Translations under genes and position numbers: made by a program
Notes under the pieces: model-generated
What the model was told of the DNA's origin: nothing
Databases searched by the model: none
Seen by the model: the letters and a program-made list of their open reading frames with translations, nothing else
Shown: one piece after another, positions 27,794 to 37,121 of the stretch
Position numbering within the stretch: position 1 is the first letter of the stretch
Layout: every line of letters begins with the position of its first letter
Origin: a virus
Virus record (IMG/VR): IMGVR_UViG_3300045131_001573
Location: 1-41,956 of that record
Direction: 5' to 3' (one strand)
DNA: 41,956 nucleotides

Positions 27794-29448
27794 TGGCTAC
27801 CGCAACACTCAATACTGTGGTCAAAGGCGATGCGTCCCAATATCACAAGACAATGGACGGGGTTAGCGATAAGGCCAAGCAAACAACGTCGGCGATTGGC
27901 GATTTGGGAAAATCCATAGGCGGTGCTTTTGTTGTCAAAAGAATAAATGATTGGATGACAGAACTTGGGAAATCAGCCGAGGCGGTTACTGATGTTGCGG
28001 CTGCTTTTGAAATATCGACCGAGCGGTTGCGAGCCATTTATGCGGTAGGTCTTTTTGCCGGTGTTGATGAAACTCAAAAAATTGACGTGATGCTTGGCAA
28101 ACTTGACAAGAAGCGCCAATCTGCATTAGCGGGCGACAGGGACGCCGTTGCTTCTTTCGCCGGATTGAAAGTCTCGATGCTTGACTTGGCTGGGCCGATG
28201 GACAACCTACTTGATGTTGTAATGAAAAACGCCCATGCGTTGAAAGCAAACAACGACGCTATGGACGGGCTTTACAATATTTTTGGAAAAAACACCGGCG
28301 CAATGAAAAAGTTTTTCAATGAAATGAAAGACGGCATTGATGTCGCGCAAGAAAAGTATCGCGAATTAGGACTGATTATAGATGATGAAACCACGGCAAA
28401 GCTTACGGCATGGAATGAACAGCAAAAGCAAACAACGGAAGTTTCCAAAAACCTTGCGTCTGTCGCCGTTGGATATGCGGTTTCATTAATCGGAAAGCTA
28501 TTTGAGGCGATGGAAAAGTTTGATTGGTGGTATCAGAGCAAATATTCTTCAGCTTCGCTTCTTGTTGATTTAGCAACCGGGATAGCGCCATATAGAGTCT
28601 CCCAAGGAATTGTCGAAGAACTAGCTGGCGACGGATTTCCAAAAAGCGATGTCCGGCTAAAATCGCGATATGAATTGGAAATGTCCCAGCCGGAAACAAT
28701 CGCGACGGCAGAGGGATCGGAAGAATGGCTAAAAAAACGAGAGACTGAGCGCGAGCGGCTTAGTGTAATTGTTCAAAAATTAGAAGATGCACGCGCTAGA
28801 GTGGATGCTAAAACACAGAAAGCAGGTAAAAACGACGGACTTTTCCCCGGCCTTTCAGATAAGGCACGCGATAAAGTGCGCGATACGTTTAACCAACGGT
28901 TGCAGTCGGCAGTTGCGGCGCTAAAGGAATACGAAGACGAAACCAACGTCATTTACCAGCGTGCCGCAGATGCCGAAATGACTATTCTCAATAAGCAGGC
29001 CGAGGCGCTTGACAAGGCGGCTAAAGAGCGCAAGGACCGACACGATAAGGAATTGAAAGAAGAATTGCGGACGATTGAAGAGCGGCAAAAGATTTATGAC
29101 GACGCCGGAAAGGAATTCGATTCCGCGGTAAAAGAGCGCATGGACATTGGTGCTGACCGCGATAAAATTCAAGCGCAATTTGAGAAAATCCGAAGCGGCG
29201 AAACATTGGGCGCAATCGACATTCGGGCGGCGGATCAGGTTACAAAGGTCGGCGGGCTATTGGGAAATCAGTTTGCCGGTTTATCGGATTTTGGGCGTAT
29301 GATTCAAATCAATGAACAGATCAGGGATTTTCAACGCGACAACAATATTAAGCTTTCAGAATTAGCCAATCGGTTTGTTGACAATATTGATAGGCTTAAC
29401 GACGCAACCGCCGCAATAGAAAAATTTACGACGGAGGTTACTGAATAA
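27793..29448 (+). CDS. Tail tape measure protein
   Basis: 551 residues from the ATG at 27793 (MATATLNTVVKGDASQYHKT), where TAATG overlaps the previous stop; SD GGAGGGGG. The N-terminal 100 residues carry the usual tape-measure start (ATLNTVVKGDASQYHKTMDG, KQTTSAIGDLGKSIGG). A short hydrophobic segment (LASVAVGYAVSLIGKLF, about residues 220-236) and long charged coiled-coil helices follow (DKEL, ERQK, KERMD). The length would set a comparatively short tail. Family placement rests on architecture and position. Confidence 0.72.
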   Translation: MATATLNTVVKGDASQYHKTMDGVSDKAKQTTSAIGDLGKSIGGAFVVKRINDWMTELGKSAEAVTDVAAAFEISTERLRAIYAVGLFAGVDETQKIDVMLGKLDKKRQSALAGDRDAVASFAGLKVSMLDLAGPMDNLLDVVMKNAHALKANNDAMDGLYNIFGKNTGAMKKFFNEMKDGIDVAQEKYRELGLIIDDETTAKLTAWNEQQKQTTEVSKNLASVAVGYAVSLIGKLFEAMEKFDWWYQSKYSSASLLVDLATGIAPYRVSQGIVEELAGDGFPKSDVRLKSRYELEMSQPETIATAEGSEEWLKKRETERERLSVIVQKLEDARARVDAKTQKAGKNDGLFPGLSDKARDKVRDTFNQRLQSAVAALKEYEDETNVIYQRAADAEMTILNKQAEALDKAAKERKDRHDKELKEELRTIEERQKIYDDAGKEFDSAVKERMDIGADRDKIQAQFEKIRSGETLGAIDIRAADQVTKVGGLLGNQFAGLSDFGRMIQINEQIRDFQRDNNIKLSELANRFVDNIDRLNDATAAIEKFTTEVTE

Positions 29449-30311
29449 TGAGTGCGCCAATAGCATTAAAAGGTCGATCAGATTTTGTTAAGCAAGTCGT
29501 TTCCGGCTCTACCGATTACACCAAAGGTTCCGGCGAAATCGTGCGCGACGAGTGGCACTACGGGGGCCAAAGCGAATCGGCTATTACCTCGTTTAAAAGC
29601 AACCTTAAAAACGCTGGATACGAAAACATCACCGTTAAGCGCGGCGTTCCGACCGTCATTTCGGCAACTTATGTTGATACGCTTAATAGCGGGGGGAGTG
29701 CGGCGGCGGATTTAAACGCCGTCAATGAGGCTGAATGGCTTTTGACTTATGTTACCGTTCAACGCGACATACGGACAAGCGATGATTTTCAGCGCAACCC
29801 CAAAATTAATGAACTGCTTGACTACATTGATGTTCTTAAAAAGAACAATACGCTAGGCCAGACAGATTTAAGCGGCGGCGAGGCTGACTTTATTGTTGTT
29901 AATGAGGTTACGATATGGGACTTTAACAATAATGCTTTACGCGATGCCATCGTTAGAGGCGCGGAAACGTACTACGATTATTACCGGGTCATTCGCCAAA
30001 CCATAACGACCAATTCTAAAACATTAATGAAGCTTTCCCATGATAATGCATTTCACAGGATTTCGCTTGCCGACATTGGCGTGCCTCCTCGGTATCAGGA
30101 AATTTACAACATTCAAGCACCGCGCCGTCAAATACGCAAGGGTCGCGAAGAGGATGTCCTTTGGCTAATTCAGCCTCCGCAATTTGTTCCGGTCGGAAGG
30201 CGTAAATATCAAATCGTCAAGGAATGGTGGGAAATACAGCCAGACAAGTTCCTTTACAAGCTGGCTGGCACAAACGATTGGCCGACATGGACGGCGGGGG
30301 ATGACGGATAA
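29448..30311 (+). CDS. Tail protein, probable baseplate or hub component
   Basis: 287 residues, start with GGAGG and TAATG overlap. It is beta-rich at both ends (HYGGQSESAITSF, RKYQIVKEWWEIQPDKFLYK) with a helical middle. Position right after the tape measure gene is that of distal tail or hub proteins. No specific motif was recognised. It also has an unusual run of Tyr/Asp residues (AETYYDYYRVIRQT). Confidence 0.5.
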   Translation: MSAPIALKGRSDFVKQVVSGSTDYTKGSGEIVRDEWHYGGQSESAITSFKSNLKNAGYENITVKRGVPTVISATYVDTLNSGGSAAADLNAVNEAEWLLTYVTVQRDIRTSDDFQRNPKINELLDYIDVLKKNNTLGQTDLSGGEADFIVVNEVTIWDFNNNALRDAIVRGAETYYDYYRVIRQTITTNSKTLMKLSHDNAFHRISLADIGVPPRYQEIYNIQAPRRQIRKGREEDVLWLIQPPQFVPVGRRKYQIVKEWWEIQPDKFLYKLAGTNDWPTWTAGDDG

Positions 30312-30832
30312 TGAAATCTGCGTTCATACTTCCTACAAAACTATTGCGTGGCGTTCATCGAAAGAAAATCAATGAAATACTTGATTATCTTGCCGGTGAG
30401 CGACTAAACGACACGCCGTCCGTGCGCTTTGATAGAACAACGGCTGGAATTTTTCCGACTGTACGGATACCGCAATCAAGCTCATTTGGAGAAATTGACA
30501 CATGGACCTATTTTGGCTTTCGGTTGTTAGGAACGTCAACGCTCGAAATCAAATCCCGTGCGGCAACCTTTCATTCAATCGGTTTTTCCGGCACGGTTGA
30601 ACAGCAAACCGTGGCGTTGACCGGAACAGAGGCATGGGTGTACGTCGAAATTGACCGGCGTGCAGTATCCGGAGGGGTGTTTCCCGTGCGGGTAGCCGCA
30701 TCCCGTCCGGGATCTGATCAAACCTTTTTAAATTGGACCCTCTACCGTTTTGACCTTTCGGGCGGATCGTACACCCTGGGGCACGTCGGGGCGTGGGATC
30801 TGAACATTGACAACCCGGTGGCCAGCACATGA
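30311..30832 (+). CDS. Tail-associated hypothetical protein
   Basis: 173 residues. After a basic N-terminus (MKSAFILPTKLLRGVHRKKI) the protein becomes beta-rich with Gly/Thr/Ser (EIDTWTYFGFRLLGTSTLEI, VEIDRRAVSGGVFPVRVAAS). It probably belongs to the tail tip or serves as a fibre base. From about 30650 the DNA becomes more GC-rich, leading into the next gene. Confidence 0.5.
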   Translation: MKSAFILPTKLLRGVHRKKINEILDYLAGERLNDTPSVRFDRTTAGIFPTVRIPQSSSFGEIDTWTYFGFRLLGTSTLEIKSRAATFHSIGFSGTVEQQTVALTGTEAWVYVEIDRRAVSGGVFPVRVAASRPGSDQTFLNWTLYRFDLSGGSYTLGHVGAWDLNIDNPVAST

Positions 30833-32934
30833 AACGGGCAATCATAATCCTTTGGGCAGTGGGGCTGGCTTGCCCTGTGCGGGGGCAAACGGGCTACCCC
30901 TATTCCAGTACCACCCAAACGACTTGGAACGCCTTTGAACGGCAATGGAGTCCGGTTTTGACGTGGTATAGCGGGCTGGTCGAACGGGCGGCTATCGTCG
31001 GGATCACAAACCCCCCGGCTCTGGTCCAATCGTTTACCGTGGCGACGGGGATAACGACCGCCGTTACCGGGCCGGTGACTAATGTGTTTGACGGGGTGAC
31101 GAACGTTTACTATTTCACCAATGTTTCGGCCATTGCTTATGGATCGGTGGTGGTGACCGGGTTGACCCCCTCAGCCTACGGGGTAACGATTGACGGGGTT
31201 TCGGGCGTATCCACGGCATTTCCAATCCTTACGGCTGTCCTGATAACCAACCTAGACACCTATCATGACGCGCTCTACCCGGCCTTTTGCCCCACGTCCG
31301 CCTGCTGGGGCGGATCTTACGCCTATTGGATGGACGCTTACACTAATCTGCACGGCGGGGTTGCATGGCGGACGCTGGGGGTCGATACGCCGGGGAACAA
31401 GGCGCAAACCTTCGAGGAGTCTGGCGTCGGGCTGGTATCCGGTCCCGAAACGAACGATCTCGGATGGATCACTAACGGCGCGGCCTTATGGTCCTCACCC
31501 ATGCGCGGATTCAGCGGTGGCGACTTCCGGCTGGCCAGCGTCAATGCCGAATTATCCTATGTGGCGACGGGCTTCCCGACGGCCGCCGGTATCGACTTCA
31601 ACGGGGTCTATCGGTGGGCGGATTCAGAAAACTACTACGATATTTTAGGCTTCGGGACTCCCCGGATGATGCCGGGCGCATTCTGGCGGGATCGGGTGAC
31701 GCCTAGCGTCAACATTTTCACCTTTGACGAAATCCCGAATTGCAGCTTTTACGAGGCTGGGGGGACCAATATTTTGTTGGGTTCGCCGTCCATTGCCGAT
31801 GTGGGCTGGGCGTTCAGTTTTGCGCTTGATGATAACAGCTTGCTTTATGGCTTCGGGAAGCCCACCGGAGCAACGAACTGGTTTGAGTGGAGCAGCGGGT
31901 TGACGACAAACCCGGTGCCCGGTTCGATTGCGCGTGGACTGGCTTGGAACTATCGGGCGGGCGGATCATGGATCAAGCCCGCCATGCCGCCGCAATCTAT
32001 CCCGACCCCCGCCGACAGTTGGCTTGTGACGAACGGGGCGGAAGTGCTGCGCTATTCGAGGCAGTCAACCAATTACGCGGCGGTTGACGTGACGATCAGC
32101 GGGTCCGCCTTTGCGCCGGGTGTGGGGTATTATGAGACTTCCGCTGTGGTTTCCGTGTCCGGTCCATTGACCGCCGTTCCGGTCACGTTCGCCGGGGTCA
32201 CGAACATGACGGCAAGCGGGGCGTTTACAAATGGAGACTCGATCACCCTCTGGATGACCAATCGCGAGCTTTACACCCTGAACGCAAGCACCTGGGGCAC
32301 GATCAATAAGCGGGCGATGGATGAACGGATTGCCGCATTGAAGCCGTTGCGGTGGACGGTAAAAACCGATTTCGCATTGACGGCCATCGAAACAAATATC
32401 TGGCAGGGATACAACGAAAACAGTTCAGCCAGTGAAGCGCAGGCGTACAGCAACGCCGTTGCCAGCATGGCTCCGGGGTTCACCGACTACGGAGCAACCC
32501 CCGCGTTGCCGGATAGCGAGGGGCACTACGGCTCGGCTTACATCGACACCTATTACACCGGGCACAAGTGCGAAATCGTGGTATTGCGAAAGTATTTTTC
32601 CTATTCGATCACCAATCTCCCGACCCATATCCCGCACTCGGTTGACGTGCTGATGAACGTGTCAACCATCCCCCAAAATGATATTGGCTATCCGCAATCA
32701 TTTTGGAGTGACATACCGGGCGGCGGGGTGCAAGGGCTGACTTTCGTTTATACCAATATCCCGTCATCTACGAACTCCGGCCACACGATCACCTTGCGCC
32801 CGGCCAATACGAACGCGCCGGCGGTTGATGAATACCCTACCTTTGACGAAGCGACGGCGAACGGTGGGCGGCTAATCAAAGGCTTTCAATCCCCACAGCT
32901 ACAAGCCGTCATCAAGTGGGAGCCGATGTTTTGA
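30829..32934 (+). CDS. Large secreted-type fibre-like protein
   Basis: 701 residues with a Sec-like N-terminus, MKRAIIILWAVGLACPVRG, followed by QTGYPY. The remainder is Thr/Asn/Gly/Val-rich, predicted all-beta, with repeated TN pairs (VTNVFDGVTNVYYFTNVSA) and aromatic positions, a composition common in secreted proteins of Verrucomicrobiota and relatives. The gene is GC-rich compared with the tail genes on either side, which suggests separate acquisition. It may be a fibre, receptor-binding protein or exported protein. The start overlaps the previous stop by 4 bp. Confidence 0.6.
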   Translation: MKRAIIILWAVGLACPVRGQTGYPYSSTTQTTWNAFERQWSPVLTWYSGLVERAAIVGITNPPALVQSFTVATGITTAVTGPVTNVFDGVTNVYYFTNVSAIAYGSVVVTGLTPSAYGVTIDGVSGVSTAFPILTAVLITNLDTYHDALYPAFCPTSACWGGSYAYWMDAYTNLHGGVAWRTLGVDTPGNKAQTFEESGVGLVSGPETNDLGWITNGAALWSSPMRGFSGGDFRLASVNAELSYVATGFPTAAGIDFNGVYRWADSENYYDILGFGTPRMMPGAFWRDRVTPSVNIFTFDEIPNCSFYEAGGTNILLGSPSIADVGWAFSFALDDNSLLYGFGKPTGATNWFEWSSGLTTNPVPGSIARGLAWNYRAGGSWIKPAMPPQSIPTPADSWLVTNGAEVLRYSRQSTNYAAVDVTISGSAFAPGVGYYETSAVVSVSGPLTAVPVTFAGVTNMTASGAFTNGDSITLWMTNRELYTLNASTWGTINKRAMDERIAALKPLRWTVKTDFALTAIETNIWQGYNENSSASEAQAYSNAVASMAPGFTDYGATPALPDSEGHYGSAYIDTYYTGHKCEIVVLRKYFSYSITNLPTHIPHSVDVLMNVSTIPQNDIGYPQSFWSDIPGGGVQGLTFVYTNIPSSTNSGHTITLRPANTNAPAVDEYPTFDEATANGGRLIKGFQSPQLQAVIKWEPMF

Positions 32935-32971
32935 AATTGACAAACGCATATAATAAAAGGAAGAATACGCC

Positions 32972-33415
32972 ATGAAAAAAATGATGCTCGCTTGTTTGGT
33001 TATCGCCGGGTTTGTTGCCGTTGTAATGGCCGCGAATGAGATCAATATTTCAGCGGGAATCGTAGCGCAGAAGGGTTACGCCAACGTCTACAAACAGCCG
33101 GGGAGTATCCCGATTACTTGGAACGGGTCGAAGGCATTTTCGACGATCCTGTCTTTGAGTGATGTTCCGGTCGCGCTGTCAAAGGGTGCCGTGGTCAATG
33201 TGGGGTACTGCTACGCACGGAATAACGACCAAACGAATACTGTTGCGCTTTCGAGTTTGGGTGTCACCAACCTGATATTCAAGCCGGGGGAGTTCGCCTT
33301 ATTCCGGTTATCCCCTGACATCGACATGACGGCCATTTATGCCAACTGCATAAGCAATGCCGTCGTGACGAATAACGGGCTGGCAGATTTCGAGTTCACC
33401 ATTTTGGAGGATTGA
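32972..33415 (+). CDS. Small secreted-type protein
   Basis: 147 residues with a clear signal peptide, MKKMMLACLVIAGFVAVVMA, then ANEINISAGI; AAAAGGAAG precedes the ATG. The mature part is beta-rich (KGAVVNVGYCYARNNDQTNT, FKPGEFALFRLSP) with one or two Cys pairs. It sits between two large signal-peptide proteins in the tail region, so it may be an accessory of the fibre or an exported protein. Confidence 0.6.
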   Translation: MKKMMLACLVIAGFVAVVMAANEINISAGIVAQKGYANVYKQPGSIPITWNGSKAFSTILSLSDVPVALSKGAVVNVGYCYARNNDQTNTVALSSLGVTNLIFKPGEFALFRLSPDIDMTAIYANCISNAVVTNNGLADFEFTILED

Positions 33416-33417
33416 CC

Positions 33418-35778
33418 ATGCGCTATATTATCGCCTTGCTTGTTTTATCATTAGCCGTCAATGCGTCTGATTTGGATGTGCGGCATTTATATATGACAAA
33501 CGACGTTACGGCAACACGTCCGGCTGTTGCGCCGTTAAAATGGTATGGCGGCGAATCGGTAAAGTTTGACTTGTGGGCGGTGCGAGGAACTAATCCGATT
33601 GACCTGTCGGCAAGTGGACTTTATGCTAGGTGGGAGTCATTTGGCACCAATTTAAGCCTTGCCTATATTATGTCAACCGGAACGATTTATAGCGCAAGCA
33701 ATGGGTGGGTTAAATTTGATTTGACCCCCGAAGCGGCAAACCTCCCGACCGGCACATATTCTAGTTTCGTTAAATTATATCAGCCAATAGGCGGCACTAA
33801 TCGCTATGTCGGCACAATCGCAAAAACTGACTTGCAAGTGCTTTGGGGGCCAAGCGCGTCAAGTGTAACTTATGCTGGACCATACGGAGGGGCGTTCGAT
33901 TACATCGCCTATTCAAACCTTGCGGCGGGGCTTAACATTCAGCTTGTGCGGTCCGGCTCCCTGTTGACCATAAATGGCGTTGTGACTAGCGGAGTAGCCG
34001 GAGTTTCGTCAGTCACAAATACAGCAGACATCGAGGCCACGGAAGGCGGCGTCGGGAATATCGGGCTTACATTGTCCGATGCAAGATTGGCAAGTCTTTT
34101 GAAAGCCGACTCTGCCCTAACAAACCCCGCGCAATTCGCAACGGCGGCACAAGGCGAGCGGGCTGACATGGCCCCCACCAATACGAGCGAAGCTTACCCC
34201 TTGACCGGCAACCCGTCCGGCTTCCTGTTACCCGCATCCACTCAAAACCTCGCAACGGTCGCGCAGTTATCTGGCTACGTTCCGACCAGCCGCACGGTAA
34301 CGATTAACGGGACGATTGGCAATTTCTCAAGCAATCTTGATTTCACCATTTCGGTTACGGGCGGGGCTGGCGTGGTTGGTGACTATGTGTCAAACGGCAT
34401 GGCCACGGTCAACGGCAACGCGATCAGCAACGGGGCGGCGATTTCTTTAACGGCGGCGAATGTTGGGGCGTTAGGATTGACGGGCGGAACACTCACCGGA
34501 AATCTATACATCCAAAAAACCCTTGGAATCGGGGTATGGGATAATTTACAGGATGAATCTTTTGTTGACGCAATATACTGGACTTCCAACCACGCCGGGA
34601 TAGTCACCCATGCCCTGCTAAACGAATTTACTATTCCCCCCGTTATGAGTGGGGCGGGAATATTGAGCGGCACGATTGCCAGCCAGCAAGTCGCCAGCGC
34701 AACCGACGACGCCTATCGCAACCCGACCACGATGGTAACAAGCGTCGAGGGGAGAGCCGGTCTTACAAACATTACTGGCATGACTGACGCTGTTATTCTT
34801 GGGTTGTCACTCCGAACACAGGATAGCTTGTACCGGGCTGATTTAGCTGTTACGAATTTTCAAACGGTCACACTCTATTCGACAAACCTAACCCCGTCCG
34901 GTTCTGAATTGCCTAGCCTGAATTATGTCCGAAGCCTGTTAAATAGCGGAGTGTATTATTACAACTCGACAAACACTATCGTCAATGGGTATTCGGCCAC
35001 CGGATACGTTTATCAGGCGACCACCCCCGCACCGTTCAATCGAAGTTACGGAATCGCCAGCAACAATCAATATGTCGGAGAGGTATTCACGCCGTCAATC
35101 CTGACAAACGCAACCGGACCCGCAACGGTCACAATTTACGCCAGAGTTTCAGGGGGTGGCAACCCGACTGTGACGATCAGTCCGGAACTGTATTTTACAG
35201 CAGATTTAACAAACACGATTTATGAGGCGGCTGATGTTCCATCGCAGACTATAGCGGCAAGCACAACAAGCAATTCATATCAATGGGTGTTTTCATTTCC
35301 GCAACAAACATCGCCCGTTTATGCCATGCGTCGGCTAAAAGTCATTTCGTTTTCAGGAACGCCGACGTTGACGCTGTACGGTGGGAGCAATCAGGTTTCG
35401 ACGCTGGCGATCAGCTCGTCATCTGGCGGCGGCAGCGGCACGGGCGGCGGCGCAACCGGCGAGGACATCACCAACGTGTTTAAGCAGGCCACTTGGACCC
35501 CCTACGCAATCCCCTACAGCACGAATATCACAGTAGACGTAACGAACGGCAACGCGCAGGCCTGCACCCTGACCGGACCGACGACGATCAACCTTTCGGC
35601 GGTGCAAACGAATCTTGGACAGACGATCTTTTTCGACCTGATAGCCGGGACGAACCCGGTCACCTGGGCGGCTTCAATTTCTAACAACTCCTCTATTTCT
35701 CCACGCGCTACAGGCACGACGCCGGTCAAATTCTCGCAACCGTTCATGCAGACTTATTGGAGGGTGAATAACCGATGA
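33418..35778 (+). CDS. Large modular fibre/baseplate-like protein with signal peptide
   Basis: 786 residues from the ATG at 33418, preceded by TTGGAGG. Signal peptide MRYIIALLVLSLAVNA, then SDLDVRH. Residues 20-150 resemble an N-terminal BppU-type domain (APLKWYGGESVKFDLWAVRG, ANLPTGTYSSFVKLYQP). A long fibre-like middle has SNGAAISLTAANVGALGLTG and GGTLTGNLYIQ, a motif typical of phage fibres. A Ser/Gly linker (SSSSGGGSGTGGG) then leads to a C-terminal domain of about 105 residues. DNA after the linker (35420 onward) is more GC-rich than before it, suggesting a swapped tip domain. Confidence 0.65.
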   Translation: MRYIIALLVLSLAVNASDLDVRHLYMTNDVTATRPAVAPLKWYGGESVKFDLWAVRGTNPIDLSASGLYARWESFGTNLSLAYIMSTGTIYSASNGWVKFDLTPEAANLPTGTYSSFVKLYQPIGGTNRYVGTIAKTDLQVLWGPSASSVTYAGPYGGAFDYIAYSNLAAGLNIQLVRSGSLLTINGVVTSGVAGVSSVTNTADIEATEGGVGNIGLTLSDARLASLLKADSALTNPAQFATAAQGERADMAPTNTSEAYPLTGNPSGFLLPASTQNLATVAQLSGYVPTSRTVTINGTIGNFSSNLDFTISVTGGAGVVGDYVSNGMATVNGNAISNGAAISLTAANVGALGLTGGTLTGNLYIQKTLGIGVWDNLQDESFVDAIYWTSNHAGIVTHALLNEFTIPPVMSGAGILSGTIASQQVASATDDAYRNPTTMVTSVEGRAGLTNITGMTDAVILGLSLRTQDSLYRADLAVTNFQTVTLYSTNLTPSGSELPSLNYVRSLLNSGVYYYNSTNTIVNGYSATGYVYQATTPAPFNRSYGIASNNQYVGEVFTPSILTNATGPATVTIYARVSGGGNPTVTISPELYFTADLTNTIYEAADVPSQTIAASTTSNSYQWVFSFPQQTSPVYAMRRLKVISFSGTPTLTLYGGSNQVSTLAISSSSGGGSGTGGGATGEDITNVFKQATWTPYAIPYSTNITVDVTNGNAQACTLTGPTTINLSAVQTNLGQTIFFDLIAGTNPVTWAASISNNSSISPRATGTTPVKFSQPFMQTYWRVNNR

Positions 35779-36284
35779 TAGCCAACTATTTAACGGGCGG
35801 AATAATGGACGGTGTGCCGGAGTCCTACGCAATGGCGGACGGCCGCTTTGTGAATCACCCAACGCTTGCGATCATGGCCCCGGACGGCTGGCGGCTGGTA
35901 TCGTCAAAGGCAGAACCCGAGTCCGGTTGGCGCGTCACGAAATGGAACGTACTACTGAACGACGGCGGGGAAACCGTGCGCCTTGAAATCGAAGAACAGG
36001 AAAACATCGCGGCGGTTGAACTCGCGGCGAACGGGGAACGGTGGGCACTTGATAATCGCTACATCGGGTATTGCGATCAGCTCAGAGTCGCGCTGGGTGG
36101 CCAGCAGACCAAGACCAAGCTGGGCTTTGAGGAACTCGAACCCATGATGCTGACACTCAAAGCGGCCTCCCTGCAATCGTACAACGATTTACGGGACGCC
36201 ATGCAAGTGGCGAACTCTGCGCTTATTCGTTTTGATGTGCGCTGGTGGGATAATTGCGTTTGGCATCCCGAGGTGGAAATATGA
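35775..36284 (+). CDS. Tail-region hypothetical protein
   Basis: 169 residues starting inside the previous stop (ATGA). It has an alpha/beta composition with many Trp and acidic residues (GWRVTKWNVLLNDGGETV, WWDNCVWHPEVEI) and no signal peptide, unlike its neighbours. It may be a chaperone or attachment protein for the fibre genes; no family recognised. Confidence 0.5.
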   Translation: MIANYLTGGIMDGVPESYAMADGRFVNHPTLAIMAPDGWRLVSSKAEPESGWRVTKWNVLLNDGGETVRLEIEEQENIAAVELAANGERWALDNRYIGYCDQLRVALGGQQTKTKLGFEELEPMMLTLKAASLQSYNDLRDAMQVANSALIRFDVRWWDNCVWHPEVEI

Positions 36285-36994
36285 TCAGATGGGCCGTCAT
36301 TCTTTCGCTGTTCGCAACGCTGGCCGGGGCGCAGGTTGCTCCGTTGCTTTTACGCGATAGCACGGAACCAGACCTTGCCATTGCTAGTGGACTTGTTGCC
36401 CATTACCCGTTTAATGGCACGGCGGCGAATACGGTTGACGGCACTCTCATCCCCAACTCGTCGTTTGCAGGGCCGGGAAGCAGGCAGGAATACTATCTGG
36501 CCAATCGCGTAACGAACGCCAATTTTAACGCGCTGTACGGCAAATCTTCAATGACGCTTTCGTGCTGGTGGCGGCTGGAAAATAAGACGACGCCGTTTTG
36601 CAGAGGGATCACCGTTGGCGCAAATGCAGGCGGAGTTTTGACCTTGATAACATCGTCAACGGGATCAACCATAGAACCCTATTTTCTAAACACATCGGCA
36701 CCAAGTTGGGAAAGATATTCATTGGGCGGAGTTTTTTCAACCGGCGTCTGGTTTCATTGCGCCGTAACCTATAACCTAACCGGCAATAATTGCCCCGTCC
36801 TCTACATCAATGGGATTCAACAGGCAACTACAAACGGGTTTATCGGGACCGCCGTGCCATTCACCGGAACGAACGTCCTAACGACCGGTCAGCTTCCCAG
36901 CGTTGCCCGTGTTCAGGGCGTGGCGATTTATGACCGCAACCTTTCGTCAAATGAAATTTGGACGCTCTATTCAGGATTCGTTGCGCCGCCATGA
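36281..36994 (+). CDS. LamG/concanavalin-like protein with signal peptide
   Basis: 237 residues from the ATG at 36281. Signal peptide MIRWAVILSLFATLAGA, then QVAPLLL. Residues 40-230 have the LamG/ConA-like pattern: ASGLVAHYPFNGTAAN, YGKSSMTLSCWWRLE, GVWFHCAVTYNLTGNNCPVL, YINGIQQATTNG and VQGVAIYDRNLSSNEIWTLY. Such domains bind sugars in receptor-binding and adhesive proteins. It is the last of the fibre-like genes, so recognition of surface glycans is likely. Confidence 0.8.
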   Translation: MIRWAVILSLFATLAGAQVAPLLLRDSTEPDLAIASGLVAHYPFNGTAANTVDGTLIPNSSFAGPGSRQEYYLANRVTNANFNALYGKSSMTLSCWWRLENKTTPFCRGITVGANAGGVLTLITSSTGSTIEPYFLNTSAPSWERYSLGGVFSTGVWFHCAVTYNLTGNNCPVLYINGIQQATTNGFIGTAVPFTGTNVLTTGQLPSVARVQGVAIYDRNLSSNEIWTLYSGFVAPP

Positions 36995-37119
36995 ATAGCG
37001 AACCAATAACCTGTTGGCGGCGGCTGTCAATCGGCGCGGTGTGGGCGTTGGCGATAACGGGCGCATGGTGTTTCGTGGTTTGGTTGGCGTGTGAAATATT
37101 CAAAGCTTGGAAGGGGTGA
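36991..37119 (+). CDS. Small membrane protein
   Basis: 42 residues with one hydrophobic segment (IGAVWALAITGAWCFVVWLA) after a basic start (CWRRLS). Its ATG overlaps the LamG stop. Together with the next three genes it forms a membrane-protein cluster at the end of the late region, where lysis genes usually lie. Confidence 0.55.
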   Translation: MNSEPITCWRRLSIGAVWALAITGAWCFVVWLACEIFKAWKG

Positions 37120-37121
37120 GA

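Noticed and set aside
32937-32954. TTGACA and TATAAT close together before the 32972 gene
   Set aside because: The boxes are only 6 bp apart, which cannot make a sigma70 promoter.
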